Assembly (NCBI GenBank): GCA_029880325.1
Contig: JAOUOP010000019.1
Coordinates: 1-64,000 of the forward strand
DNA: 64,000 bases
Source: Myxococcales bacterium
Lineage (GTDB): Bacteria; Myxococcota_A; Polyangia; Polyangiales; JAFGIB01
Direction: 5' to 3'
This document shows positions 40,794 to 49,223 of the stretch, piece after piece. The notes below the pieces were generated by a model that worked only from the letters and a program-made list of their open reading frames with translations, did not search any database and was not told the DNA's origin. A program made the position numbers and the translations under genes. Every line of letters starts with the position of its first letter. The first letter of the stretch is position 1.

Positions 40794-40919
40794 CGAGTCG
40801 AACCTTCGGGGTGGAGTGGATCGACTTAACTAGCGCACTGGATAGTGCGCGGAAGCTGGAATTGCGCCTCGCGACGGGCTGGTTGTCAGCGAAGTGTGCA
40901 AGACCCTACAAACCGCCCG

Positions 40920-41597
40920 TCAACTCGCTTTGAGCCGGGTTTGGGTGGACCTCCGCTCCACCAGAGCAGCGGCTCTCGAAGCCATCATGGCCGGTTGCGA
41001 CGGCGCGCTTCGTTTCGAAAACATGCGGACATGAATCAGATGCAGCGAATTGTCGTAGAAATCGCTGATCCGGGTCAGCAGATGAACCAGGCCTTCATCG
41101 ATGGCGACCTTGCGCCCGGTGATGCGGCAGCGAAAGATGTGGGAGAGGGCGGCGAAGGCCTGCTCGTCGCGCTCACCAGCTGCCGTGAATGGAATCACGT
41201 CGACCTTTTCGTCGTGATGCAAGGAGCGAATGCGCAGCTGACCGCGTCGATCCTCCGGGGTGGCGAAGGCAGCGCCCAGCTGTTCTTCCAGGGAGCCCTC
41301 GGGTAGCTCGGCAACGACAAGCGCTGCCCGGTGGGCCTTCGGGAGAGCCGTGGGCGGTGGCGCACTGAGACCGCGGACGAAGTAGGGTATGCGACGTCGA
41401 CCTACGGACAGTACTGCGCTCGCAGCCAGCCCCAGCGGGCGCAATGACCCTTGTCGCCCTACACTGTGGCGAACTGTGGCGATGTCGATATCTTCACGGG
41501 TGGGAGCACCACGACCCCATGAAGAAGGGGAGTTTCGCAGAACTGCGGGTCGCCGCACACTGTTGTGCTGTGCCCTGGAGGTTTCCGATGCGTGCAT
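40920..41597 (-). pseudogene. Truncated DUF882/M15-like peptidase gene (probable)
   Basis: The conserved-looking core reads ELPEGSLEEQLGAAFATPED, LRIRSLHHDEKVDVIPF, AFAALSHIFRCRITGRKVAI and LVHLLTRISDFYDNSLHLIH. DUF882 (YcbK-like, LAS metallopeptidase fold) proteins have the same order: a SLHT.E.V.V.PF strand, AL..L.HI.R...TG....I...L, then a strand leading into SGYRS with the zinc ligands. Here the ending after LHLIHVRMFSK is unrelated, so the Zn ligands are absent. The true start is uncertain because the frame opens through the divergent lipoprotein promoter to 41597. The assignment rests on pattern recall only and may be wrong. Confidence 0.4.
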
Positions 41598-43045
41598 TTC
41601 TAACCAGTCTTTTCGTTGCTCTGTTGTTGTTCGCCTGCCGCGGCGGCGATGAAGAAAGCGCGGAGTCTGCCGAGGCGCCGGGCGCGTCTGCTGACGAACC
41701 GGCGGTGGCCGCGGCGGCGATGGAAACCGAAGCCAAGGCCGAAGCCAAGGCCGAAGCCAAGGCCGACCTCGGTCTACAGGCGGAGATCGGTGGCAACCTG
41801 GTAACCATCGGTGAACACGTGGTCGAGCTCCGCCTGGAGCGCCAGGGCCAGGCCGAAGCCACCGTGCGCACGCAGGCTGGAGTGGCGGTGGAGCCGGCAG
41901 ACGTCAAGCTTTCGCTCACGGCCCATGCCAACGGCGGCGTCGAGCACACCTTGAAGTTCAGCTGGGATCCGGTCGTGGCGCGCTTTGTCGCCAAAGTAGA
42001 GGGCGAGGTCGAGCTGGAAGCCAAGCCCATCGACCTGAAGCTGGAGGTCGCGGGCGAGCTCGCCTCGGCGCGTCTGGAGCACTATGCCCTGATCGCCGCC
42101 CCGCGCTTTGGCGGACAGGTGGTTGCGCTGGGTGACCACAGCGCCGAGATCGCGGTAGACGCTGACGGCGCGGTGCGCGCGCACCTGAGCAACGCCGCGG
42201 GCGCTTCCATCGCGGCGGCCGGTGACCTCGAGCTGGCGGTGGAGTTGCCGACCGTGGACGCTGCTGTGCACGAGGTCAAGCTCGCTTTCGACCCGGCAAG
42301 CCTCGCCTTCGTGGGTCGCGCCCAGGCGGGAGCAAAGATTGCGCCAGGGCATCTCGCCGCATCGCTAAGGGCCGGCGCAAATCTGCACCACGGTGCCCTG
42401 GCCAAACTCGTGCTGCAGGCCAAGGCCGGTCACGGCGGTCAGCTGGTCGTCGCCGGTGACTTCGCCGCCGAGCTTGCGGTCGAGGGCGACCAGCTCGTGG
42501 CCTACGTCTTCGATGCCTCGGCCAATGCCCACGCCAAGGGCGATCTCGATCTCTCGCTCGACCTGGGTGCCAACGCCGACCACAGGCTCTCGCTGAAGTG
42601 GGATCCACCCAGCGCCAGCTATCGCGCCAAGCTGAAGGGCGACCTGGACCTGGCGGTCACGCCCATCAGGCTCGGCATCAAGGCCGGCGGTCGCCTGCAC
42701 AGCGGTGCCCTGGCGCGTCTCGACGCCGGCGCGAAGTTGGGGGTGGACCCCAAGCTCAAGCTGGCCGGCAACGCCAAGCTCGGTGCCAAGGCCAAACTCG
42801 CAGCCAAGGCGCCCAGCGCGCGCGCGTCGCTCGGCGCCAAGCAGGATGCCAAGCTCGACGCCAGGGCCAAGGCCAAGCTGAACGTCAAGGCGCCCAAGCT
42901 CACGGTCAAGCAGAGCGCCAGCGCCGACGCCAAGGCGAGCGCCGACGCCAAGGCCAAGGCGAAAGCCAAGGCCAAGGCCAGCGGCGGTGGCTCGGTTGGA
43001 CTCAAGGCCGGCGTCAAGGGTGGCTTCAGCCTGGGCAGCAAGTAG
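41588..43045 (+). CDS. Lipoprotein with three tandem repeats and a Lys/Ala tail
   Basis: A 485-residue lipoprotein: FLTSLFVALLLFAC is a signal peptide with lipobox, followed by an Ala/Glu/Lys linker. Three repeats of about 110 residues follow: each begins GGxxVxxGDHxAEL (GGNLVTIGEHVVELRLERQG; GGQVVALGDHSAEIAVDADG; GGQLVVAGDFAAELAVEGDQ), contains a strand ending FSWDP / LAFDP / LKWDP, and ends with a HHGALA-like or LEHYALI motif. The last 120 residues are almost only Lys, Ala, Leu, Asp, Gly and Ser (KAKAKAKAKASGGG), a highly basic tail. A GGAGG ribosome site lies 6-7 nt before the ATG. Role unknown; the tail could bind polyanions such as lipopolysaccharide, extracellular DNA or polysaccharide. 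Confidence 0.75.
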   Translation: MRAFLTSLFVALLLFACRGGDEESAESAEAPGASADEPAVAAAAMETEAKAEAKAEAKADLGLQAEIGGNLVTIGEHVVELRLERQGQAEATVRTQAGVAVEPADVKLSLTAHANGGVEHTLKFSWDPVVARFVAKVEGEVELEAKPIDLKLEVAGELASARLEHYALIAAPRFGGQVVALGDHSAEIAVDADGAVRAHLSNAAGASIAAAGDLELAVELPTVDAAVHEVKLAFDPASLAFVGRAQAGAKIAPGHLAASLRAGANLHHGALAKLVLQAKAGHGGQLVVAGDFAAELAVEGDQLVAYVFDASANAHAKGDLDLSLDLGANADHRLSLKWDPPSASYRAKLKGDLDLAVTPIRLGIKAGGRLHSGALARLDAGAKLGVDPKLKLAGNAKLGAKAKLAAKAPSARASLGAKQDAKLDARAKAKLNVKAPKLTVKQSASADAKASADAKAKAKAKAKASGGGSVGLKAGVKGGFSLGSK

Positions 43046-43080
43046 CCGCTCGGCAGCGGTCGGCCGGAAGGCTTGCGCAT

Positions 43081-44166
43081 TCAAGCGCGCGCAGCCCGGG
43101 AGCCTCGGAGCGCGCTGGCGACCGCGGCGGCCAGGCGCGGCAGGGCCTGGTCGGGAAAGGGGAAGACCGCGCTGACGTTGATCTCGCAAAGCACGTGGGA
43201 ATCCTGTCCCTTTGCGTCCTTGGGGCCGAGCAGAAAGTCGGCATCCCACAGCACCGGCAGCCGTGCGCCCGAGATGTCGAGCAGCTGCTGCATCGCCGGG
43301 ATCCACTCGGACTCGAGCAGCCCGCGCAGGCGCTGAAACTCGGACGCGTCGGCGCCATGCATGATGCGCGGCCCCGGCCGAGCTTGTTCGGAGGTGGCGC
43401 CCTCGGGCGGCGGTGGCAATAGCGCCTTGATCAACTGGTGGCTAAACCCCGCGACCTCGGCGCCCACCATGTAGCAGCGCGTCATGCCCTCGGCCAGGCG
43501 CGGCTGAAACGCCTGGTCGATCAACCGCCCGTCGCCGACGAAGTGCTTCTCCATTTTGGTCATGAATTGGCCCAGCGGTAGCTCCCTGGGCTCGCTGCCG
43601 AAGCGCGCGTGCTGCGTGATAACCGGGACTTGGGCCGTCGTGCTGGCGTCGCCCGGCGACTTCAACGCCACGCGGTAGACGCCGAGACCGCCGTTGCCGC
43701 GGTACTGCTTGAGCACCCGCGTCTGACCGTCGGCCAGGCGTCCCGGCAGCCGCTCGCGCATGGCCTCGGCGCTCCCGTAGAGGTCGCAGTCCGAGCCCCA
43801 GCCGAGCTGGCGCGTGCGGTAGAGCACCTCCTTGGTGCCCATCTTCAGGATCGTCTCCGGATGGGTGCTCACCCAAACGCCCGCTTCGGCCACCTCGTAC
43901 AGCACTGCGTCGAGCACCGAGCGATCACCGGCGGCATCGACCGGGTTGACGAAGACCAGCGCTCCATCGACCGCCAACAGCTGCTGCCGAAACTCCTCGC
44001 GCAGCTCCTCGCAGAAAACCGCCGCTTCGGCCGTCACGCCCGCTTCGGCCAGGGCATCGAAGAGCGGACCCATGCGGCCCTTGGAAGCGCTCGCTGCCTT
44101 GCGCGCCTGGACGTCGCCGCGCCACACAATCGCCAGTCGTCCCACCTGCTCTGCCGTCATGACCAT
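43081..44166 (-). CDS. ATP-grasp family protein (Cj0069-like)
   Basis: A 361-residue soluble protein starting MVMTAEQVGRLAIVWRGD. It has features of the ATP-grasp fold: VFVNPVDAAGDRSVLDAV, VSTHPETILKMGTKEVLYRT, TRVLKQYRGNGGLGVYRV (nucleotide-binding Lys and glycine loop), and near the end WDADFLLGPKD and HVLCEINVSAVFPFPDQA, where the acidic E-N pair would bind Mg. The layout resembles the Cj0069 family. ATP-grasp enzymes join a carboxylate to an amine or thiol; the substrates here are unknown. The frame extends far upstream through the LysR scrap and the methyltransferase gene, but this ATG fits the family start. Confidence 0.7.
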   Translation of the reverse strand: MVMTAEQVGRLAIVWRGDVQARKAASASKGRMGPLFDALAEAGVTAEAAVFCEELREEFRQQLLAVDGALVFVNPVDAAGDRSVLDAVLYEVAEAGVWVSTHPETILKMGTKEVLYRTRQLGWGSDCDLYGSAEAMRERLPGRLADGQTRVLKQYRGNGGLGVYRVALKSPGDASTTAQVPVITQHARFGSEPRELPLGQFMTKMEKHFVGDGRLIDQAFQPRLAEGMTRCYMVGAEVAGFSHQLIKALLPPPPEGATSEQARPGPRIMHGADASEFQRLRGLLESEWIPAMQQLLDISGARLPVLWDADFLLGPKDAKGQDSHVLCEINVSAVFPFPDQALPRLAAAVASALRGSRAARA

Positions 44167-44240
44167 GCTCCGGAGTTGAGGATGGCGGTGAGCATAACGC
44201 GGGCCGCGCGCAGGCGGACAGGCCGGCTCGTTCGGCCTGC

Positions 44241-44558
44241 TCAGGCTCGCCAGCTGGACACCGCCGCCTGCGACTGCCCGAGCAACCACGGCGCGCCAGC
44301 ATCCGGGTGGGCGCGGCGGACGGCCTGGGCGCCTATTGGGCGCAGCCGCAGGGAAAGCTCCTCGATCCGCAGGCCCAGGGTCTGGCCGTGGGCCTGCGCC
44401 AGCGAGCGTGGGACGATGGCCACCGCGTCGCTCCGGGCCAACATGTGTTTGAAGCGTTGATCGGGCTTGGCGTAAGGCAAAGTCGGATCGCCACCCAACT
44501 CGATGCCCTGGCGCCGGGCGCTGACACCCGCTTCGGATTCCACGGCGCGAACCCGCAC
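44241..44558 (-). pseudogene. LysR-type regulator, C-terminal scrap
   Basis: The minus-strand frame gives FKHMLARSDAVAIVPRSLAQ, then GLRIEELSLRLRPIGAQAVR and AHPDAGAPWLLGQS, which resembles the last 70 residues of LysR effector-binding domains (D.VA..P..LA ... L.L.PL.....W....H.D....WL). The DNA-binding N-terminus and most of the effector domain are absent. It fills most of the spacer between the ATP-grasp and methyltransferase genes. Confidence 0.45.
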
Positions 44559-44580
44559 AATTGGCTATGCTCCCGCGTCC

Positions 44581-45480
44581 ATGCGTGACGGCCGCAGCTT
44601 GACGAGTGACCTGGTAGCGGCGGTGCGCGCCTATTACTCCGCCTGCCCTGCCGACCTCGACACGGTACACGATCCGCTGGCGGCGGAGCTTTTGCCGCGG
44701 GCCATGGCCTGGCCGGCCCAGCTGGTGCGCCGCATGCCGCCCCTGGCGCGCGCGGGTCATCTGGTGGCGGGCATGTTCAGCATGGGGCTCTCCTATTTGA
44801 TCCCCCTGCGCACGCGGGCCATCGACGCGGCCCTCGCCCACGATGTCGAGCGCGGCACGCGCCAGCTGGTGATCCTGGGGGCGGGCCTCGACACCCGGGC
44901 CTTTCGACTGCCGCTGCTTGCCGACTGCCGCGTCTTCGAGGTCGACCATCCGAATACTCAAGACCCCAAGCGCGCGAAGGTCGCAGGCCACCTTCCGGCC
45001 TGCCGCGAGCTGCGCTTTTGCGCCATCGACTTCGAACGCCAGGGCCTTTCCCAGGTGCTCGAGGCCGCGGGCTTCGACCGCCAGGCGCCGGCGTTTTGGA
45101 TCTGGGAGGGCGTGACCATGTACCTCAGCCGCGAGGCCCTGGAGGCGACCGCCAATGCCCTCGCCGAGCTGAGCGCGCCGGGCAGTGCCGTCGCCTGCAC
45201 CTATATGCCGCCAGCGGTGATGCGACGCAGCCTGACGGCGGCCGGCGGATCCCTGCTCGGCGTCATCGGCGAGCCCATCATCGGCGCCATCGACAGTGCC
45301 GCCATCGCAGACGTTTTTGCGGGCCACGGCTTCGAGCCCGAGAGCGACCGCGGCGCCGAGGATTGGGCCGCGCATTATTGGGGACCGCGCGAGGTGCCCT
45401 TCGTGCGCGGCTACGAACGCTTGCTGGTGGCAAGGAAAACGCGCCCTGGGCAGGCCGGTTCGAGTTCCGGGCCCGGTTGA
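44581..45480 (+). CDS. Class I SAM-dependent methyltransferase, leucine carboxyl/PPM1-like
   Basis: A 299-residue methyltransferase. The SAM site is QLVILGAGLDTRAFRLP, followed by VFEVDHPNTQDPKR and by FWIWEGVTMYLSREAL, the diagnostic blocks of the LCM/PPM1 group (TIGR00027, large in myxobacteria and actinobacteria). Residues from about 15 to 85 form the usual helical lid (SACPADLDTVHDPLAAELL). The substrate is not predictable: family members methylate carboxyl groups of proteins, phenazines or polyketides. An ATG eight bases after ccgcgt was used; the frame is open 26 codons upstream. The next lipoprotein gene follows after 47 bp. Confidence 0.85.
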   Translation: MRDGRSLTSDLVAAVRAYYSACPADLDTVHDPLAAELLPRAMAWPAQLVRRMPPLARAGHLVAGMFSMGLSYLIPLRTRAIDAALAHDVERGTRQLVILGAGLDTRAFRLPLLADCRVFEVDHPNTQDPKRAKVAGHLPACRELRFCAIDFERQGLSQVLEAAGFDRQAPAFWIWEGVTMYLSREALEATANALAELSAPGSAVACTYMPPAVMRRSLTAAGGSLLGVIGEPIIGAIDSAAIADVFAGHGFEPESDRGAEDWAAHYWGPREVPFVRGYERLLVARKTRPGQAGSSSGPG

Positions 45481-45527
45481 CGGCGCACGGGAAGATTTCT
45501 GCCGCCGCGCCGTGCGATACTCCGAAG

Positions 45528-46289
45528 GTGAGGGTCCTTCTCTCGAGGCTGTGCGCTTTGTCGCACCTCGGTCCGCTGCTCGTGTTGCTGGTGACGAGCC
45601 ACTGCGGCTTCGAGCGCCGTCCCCTGGCCGAGCAGCATCGGGCGCGAGCGCTGGACTCGGGCACGGTCACCGCGGGCCGCGTTGCCGGGCCCGATGCGTC
45701 GCAGGGCGCGAGCGGGCAAGGGCCGGACGCCGCCCTGGCCATGCTCACCACCGGCAGCTCGGCCCTCGACGACGCCGCCGTCGACATCGGCGACGCGGGC
45801 GATGCGGGCGCCTGTGCATCACCCGCCTGCCCGGACGGGAGCGTCTGTGGGCACAGCTGCCTGCCCGGTTGCGGCTGCGACGTGGCCTGCGCCGGGGCGG
45901 CCGACTGCGACGCCAGTTGTGCTGCCGACGGCGATTGCCGCATCGACTGCAGCGGCGTCAGTGGCGACTGCCGGGTCGCCTGCGCTGCGGGCTCGACGTG
46001 CCAGCTCGACTGCAGCGCTGCCAACGATTGCTTGCCGGTCTGCGAAACCGGCGCCAGCTGCGTCATCGATTGCACCGCCACCGATGACTGCGAGCCAAGC
46101 TGCGCCGCCGGCTCCCGCTGTGTCATCCAATGCCTCGACGCCAACAACTGCGACCGCGTGCGCTGCGCCGAGGGCGCCAGCTGCCTCCTGAACTGCGGCG
46201 ACAACCGTGACTGCGAGTTCGACGAGTGTCCCCAGGGAGCACTCGAGTGCGACGGCGGTATCCGTGTCTGCGGACTGCCCTGTCCTTGA
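45528..46289 (+). CDS. Cys-repeat exported lipoprotein-like protein
   Basis: A 253-residue protein starting GTG (VRVLLSRLCALSHLGPLLVL). The hydrophobic stretch LGPLLVLLVTSHC ends in a plausible lipobox-like Cys. After a linker, from about residue 100 to the end, a Cys appears in nearly regular spacing: C-x4-6-DC-x3-C, for example ADCDASCAADGDCRIDC, GDCRVACAAGSTCQLDC, NDCLPVCETGASCVIDC and DDCEPSCAAGSRCVIQC, about nine short repeats of 14-15 residues. Such Cys repeats occur in secreted proteins of myxobacteria and are probably fully disulfide-bonded. Function unknown. The upstream methyltransferase and this gene may be co-transcribed. Confidence 0.65.
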   Translation: MRVLLSRLCALSHLGPLLVLLVTSHCGFERRPLAEQHRARALDSGTVTAGRVAGPDASQGASGQGPDAALAMLTTGSSALDDAAVDIGDAGDAGACASPACPDGSVCGHSCLPGCGCDVACAGAADCDASCAADGDCRIDCSGVSGDCRVACAAGSTCQLDCSAANDCLPVCETGASCVIDCTATDDCEPSCAAGSRCVIQCLDANNCDRVRCAEGASCLLNCGDNRDCEFDECPQGALECDGGIRVCGLPCP

Positions 46290-46412
46290 GGCCCCAGAAA
46301 GCGACCACGCCGGTGGCGACGAAGTTCGTGCGCGGTTGGCCCGAGCCTTCTGTGAACAATGGGCCGATCCGCGGGCTGACAGCAGCCCCGATTTGCGCAA
46401 AATTGGCCCATC

Positions 46413-47054
46413 GTGGCGAAAGCGCAGGCGGCTGAGCCGATCGAGGGCCCTGGCGGTACCCACTCCACGGTGCATGTCCATGCGAAGGCGATCCGACGTG
46501 GTGCAGGACCTTCCGATGCCGCCCTGGTGGTCGCGGCGCGGGCCGGCGAGCGCTGGGCCCAGGAGGCGCTCTTTCGGCGCCACGCGCGCATGGTCAACGG
46601 TTTGGCCTACCGCCTGCTCGGGCGCGACGACGAGCTGGACGACCTGGTGCAGGACGCCTTCGTCGCCGCCCTGGGGAGTCTCGAGCGCCTGCAGGATCCG
46701 GCGGCGTTCAAGTCCTGGCTCGGCTCCATCGTGGTTCGCACCGTCCACAAGCGACTGCGCCACCGCAGCATGCTCACGCGTCTGGGCCTGCGCCGCGGGC
46801 AGACCGGCGACCCGGACCTGGCACTGTCGCGGCAGGCGCCGCCGGAGTTGGCCGCCGAGCTCAGCGTGCTCTACGCGGCCCTCGAGCGCTTTCCCGCGGA
46901 CGTGCGCGTGGCCACCGTGCTGCATCGGGTGGAGGGCATGAACGTGGCGGAGATCGCCGAGCGGATGGGCGTCAGCGCCTCGACCGTCAAGCGCCGCTTG
47001 GCCGACGGTCAACGCCGGCTGTCGGCCCTGCGCGGCGAAGGAGGTGAGGGCTGA
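46413..47054 (+). CDS. ECF-type RNA polymerase sigma factor
   Basis: A 213-residue sigma factor starting with GTG. Region 2 is RHARMVNGLAYRLLGRDDEL followed by DDLVQDAFVAALGSLERL and FKSWLGSIVVRTVHKRLRHR; region 4 is VATVLHRVEGMNVAEIAERM followed by GVSASTVKRRLADG. There is an N-terminal extension of about 35 residues. It heads a four-gene operon; the downstream FecR-domain membrane protein starts in the sigma stop codon (TGATG), the standard arrangement of a sigma factor with its membrane-bound regulator. The sigma factor probably drives its own operon, but the target promoter is not identifiable from one site. Confidence 0.92.
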   Translation: MAKAQAAEPIEGPGGTHSTVHVHAKAIRRGAGPSDAALVVAARAGERWAQEALFRRHARMVNGLAYRLLGRDDELDDLVQDAFVAALGSLERLQDPAAFKSWLGSIVVRTVHKRLRHRSMLTRLGLRRGQTGDPDLALSRQAPPELAAELSVLYAALERFPADVRVATVLHRVEGMNVAEIAERMGVSASTVKRRLADGQRRLSALRGEGGEG

Positions 47055-48160
47055 TGGCCGAGTTGCCCGAAGCCGAGCGCAGGGCGCAGTTCATCGAGGT
47101 GCCGCTCGATGAGGCGCGCATCGAGCGCCAGTGGGGCCGCATCGAGGCTTCCGGGCTGCCCACGGGTGAAGCCGGTCGCAGTCGGCGCCTGTGGTTTCCG
47201 CTCGGCGCGGCCGCGCTCGCAGCGGTCGCGCTCGCAGCCGGCGTGGCCCTGTTGCGGCCGGCTGCTCCCGTCGTGCCCCAGGTCGCTGCGCCCCAGGTCG
47301 CGCCGCCTCCCGCGGTGATGCAGGCCGAGGTCGAGCCCGTGGTGATGGGGCTTTCGGACGGCTCGGAGGTGGAGCTTTTGTCGCGCACGCGGGTGGCCAT
47401 CGAGCACGAGCGGCGCGACGCGGTGGAGCTGCGGCTGGAGCGCGGGGTGGCGCGCTTCGCCGTGAGCAAGCGTCCGCAGCGGCGCTTCACGGTGCACGCC
47501 GGGGACCTGAGCGTGACGGTGGTCGGCACGCGCTTCGAGCTCAAACGCCAGGCCCAGTTGGTGGATCTGCACGTGACCGAGGGCGTGGTCGAGGTGCGCG
47601 CGCCGGGGGCGGCCGTACGGCGGGTGACGGCCGGCGAGCGCTTCGGCTGGGACGGGGCTGCCCGCGTCCAGGCCCAAGCGCTTCCCGAGGCCCCCCTCGA
47701 CCCCCCCCCGGAAGCCTTGCCCGGCGACGCGCCCGAGCCGCACGCGACGTCCGGGCGCCGGGCCAAGGCGCCCGCCATGCCGAGCGCGCGGCAGCTGTTC
47801 GAACAGGCCCACCTGGCGCGCCGGGCCGGGCGCCTCAAGGAAGCCGCCGAGGCCTATGGGCTGTTGGTCAGCCGCTACCCCGGCGATGTGCGCGCGGGGT
47901 TGTCGGCCTTCGAGGTGGGTCGCATTCGCATGGATGCCCTGGGCGACGCGCGCGGGGCGATCGCGGCTTTTCAGAAGGCGCTATCGCTCGAGGGCAAGGG
48001 CTCCTACCGCGAGGATGCGCTGGCACGCATCGCGCTGGCCTACGACGCCCTCGGCGATGGGGTCGCCTGTCGCCGCGCCCGCGAGCGCTATCTTTCGAGC
48101 TATGCTGCGGGCGTCCACCGGGCGGCGCTGTCGACCAGCTGCGGCGACGCCGACCTCTGA
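47054..48160 (+). CDS. FecR-domain inner-membrane regulator with TPR domain
   Basis: A 368-residue single-pass protein. About 50 cytoplasmic residues precede the helix LWFPLGAAALAAVALAAGVALL. The FecR domain follows: VMGLSDGSEVELLSRTRVAI, DAVELRLERGVARFAVSKRP, FTVHAGDLSVTVVGTRFELK and VDLHVTEGVVEVRAPG. Then, after a Pro-rich linker, TPR-like helices (ARQLFEQAHLARRAGRLKEA; AAEAYGLLVSRYPGD; ARGAIAAFQKALSLEG; EDALARIALAYDALGD). FecR proteins control sigma factors in response to signals in the envelope; this version carries a C-terminal protein-binding domain in the periplasm. The short N-terminal part would be the sigma-binding region. Confidence 0.88.
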   Translation: MAELPEAERRAQFIEVPLDEARIERQWGRIEASGLPTGEAGRSRRLWFPLGAAALAAVALAAGVALLRPAAPVVPQVAAPQVAPPPAVMQAEVEPVVMGLSDGSEVELLSRTRVAIEHERRDAVELRLERGVARFAVSKRPQRRFTVHAGDLSVTVVGTRFELKRQAQLVDLHVTEGVVEVRAPGAAVRRVTAGERFGWDGAARVQAQALPEAPLDPPPEALPGDAPEPHATSGRRAKAPAMPSARQLFEQAHLARRAGRLKEAAEAYGLLVSRYPGDVRAGLSAFEVGRIRMDALGDARGAIAAFQKALSLEGKGSYREDALARIALAYDALGDGVACRRARERYLSSYAAGVHRAALSTSCGDADL

Positions 48161-48182
48161 GAGCGGCCGCCCGCCAGCGCCC

Positions 48183-49223
48183 ATGACCACCACCACCCCG
48201 GGTCGCCTTTTGCTCCTGGCCTGTGCCTGCAGCGGACTGCTTTCCGTCGCGGTGCCGCTGTGGGCCCAAGCGAGCTGCGGTCGGGCCGGCAAACCCTGGG
48301 TCTCGGTGGCCTTTGCCGGTGATGCCTGGACCCCCGAAACGCGGGCTGCGGTCCTGACCGACCTCGGGGCCGAGCTGGCGCTGCAGGGGCTCGAGGCCTG
48401 TGGTCTCGGCAACCGCGGCAGCCAGGCGCCGCTGGCCTTGCTCGAACTTCGGTCCGAGCAGGCCGACCGCGTGCGCGTGCTCATCGACGTGCACGACGCG
48501 ATCACCGAAAAGCGCCTGGCGCGGGATGTCTCGCTGGCGGAGGTGGCCGAAGACGGTCGCGCCCTGGCGGTGGCGGTGGCGGCCGACGAACTCTTGCGCG
48601 CCAGTTGGGTGGAGCTGACCCTGCGCGATGCTCCGGCGCCGGCGCGCGAACCGCCTCCCGAGGTGGAGCGAACGCTGGAGCGCTCGCTGCGGCCGCGCCG
48701 TGACGCAGCCGGTTTTGGTCAGCGCCTGGGCGCGCGCATGGCCGTGGAGTACCACGGCGGCGGTCAGACCTGGATCGGCGGGGATGGTCTGCTCTCCATG
48801 CTCTTCGGCGAGCGTGCGGGCGTCGAGCTGCGCGTCGGGATCCGCGAGGGGCTGCGCGCCGACGGTGACAACGGCAGCGTCGAGTCGAGCGCACTGGTCG
48901 GCGGCATGGCCCTCGCCTGGGCGCTGTGGCCGCGGGGAAATGACTTTCAGTTGAATGCCACCTTGGGTGGGCATGCCGCCAGCGTCCAGCTTTCGGGTCG
49001 TGCCGACGGCGCGGCCATGGGCAAAGAGGGCGCGGCCTTTGCGGCTGCGGCGGTGATCGGGCTCTCGGCCGGGCTGCTGGTGATCGCGCCCCTGGAGCTG
49101 CGGCTCGACCTGGGCGCAGGCCTGCCGCTGCGCGCGGTGGAAGCCCTCGACGGCGGGCGTGCGGTGAGCTCGACCGCGGGGCTCATGCTGGCCGGGGGTC
49201 TCGGCCTGGGGGTGCGGCTTTGA
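48183..49223 (+). CDS. Exported protein with predicted C-terminal beta-barrel
   Basis: A 346-residue protein with a signal peptide (LLLLACACSGLLSVAVPLWA-Q). The N-terminal domain (residues 30-150: SVAFAGDAWTPETRAAVLTD, DRVRVLIDVHDAITEKRLAR) looks like a mixed alpha/beta periplasmic domain. From about residue 170 to the end, alternating strands dominate (GARMAVEYHGGGQTWIGG, AGVELRVGIREGL, ESSALVGGMALAWALWP, FQLNATLGGHAASVQLSG, LLVIAPLELRLDLGAGLP, STAGLMLAGGLGLGVRL), as in an outer-membrane barrel. It begins 22 bp after the FecR gene and ends overlapping the RCC1 gene (TTGA). Similar proteins follow sigma/FecR pairs in other myxobacteria in my memory, but I cannot name a family. Confidence 0.65.
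   Translation: MTTTTPGRLLLLACACSGLLSVAVPLWAQASCGRAGKPWVSVAFAGDAWTPETRAAVLTDLGAELALQGLEACGLGNRGSQAPLALLELRSEQADRVRVLIDVHDAITEKRLARDVSLAEVAEDGRALAVAVAADELLRASWVELTLRDAPAPAREPPPEVERTLERSLRPRRDAAGFGQRLGARMAVEYHGGGQTWIGGDGLLSMLFGERAGVELRVGIREGLRADGDNGSVESSALVGGMALAWALWPRGNDFQLNATLGGHAASVQLSGRADGAAMGKEGAAFAAAAVIGLSAGLLVIAPLELRLDLGAGLPLRAVEALDGGRAVSSTAGLMLAGGLGLGVRL

Noticed and set aside
42880..43020. Short-period DNA repeat resembling a CRISPR or satellite
   Set aside because: The repetition (gccaaggc...) comes from Lys-Ala codons of the lipoprotein tail and has no spacer structure.
43081..45375. A 764-residue minus-strand protein
   Set aside because: Only 43081-44166 has protein character; the rest is antisense to the methyltransferase gene and the LysR scrap.
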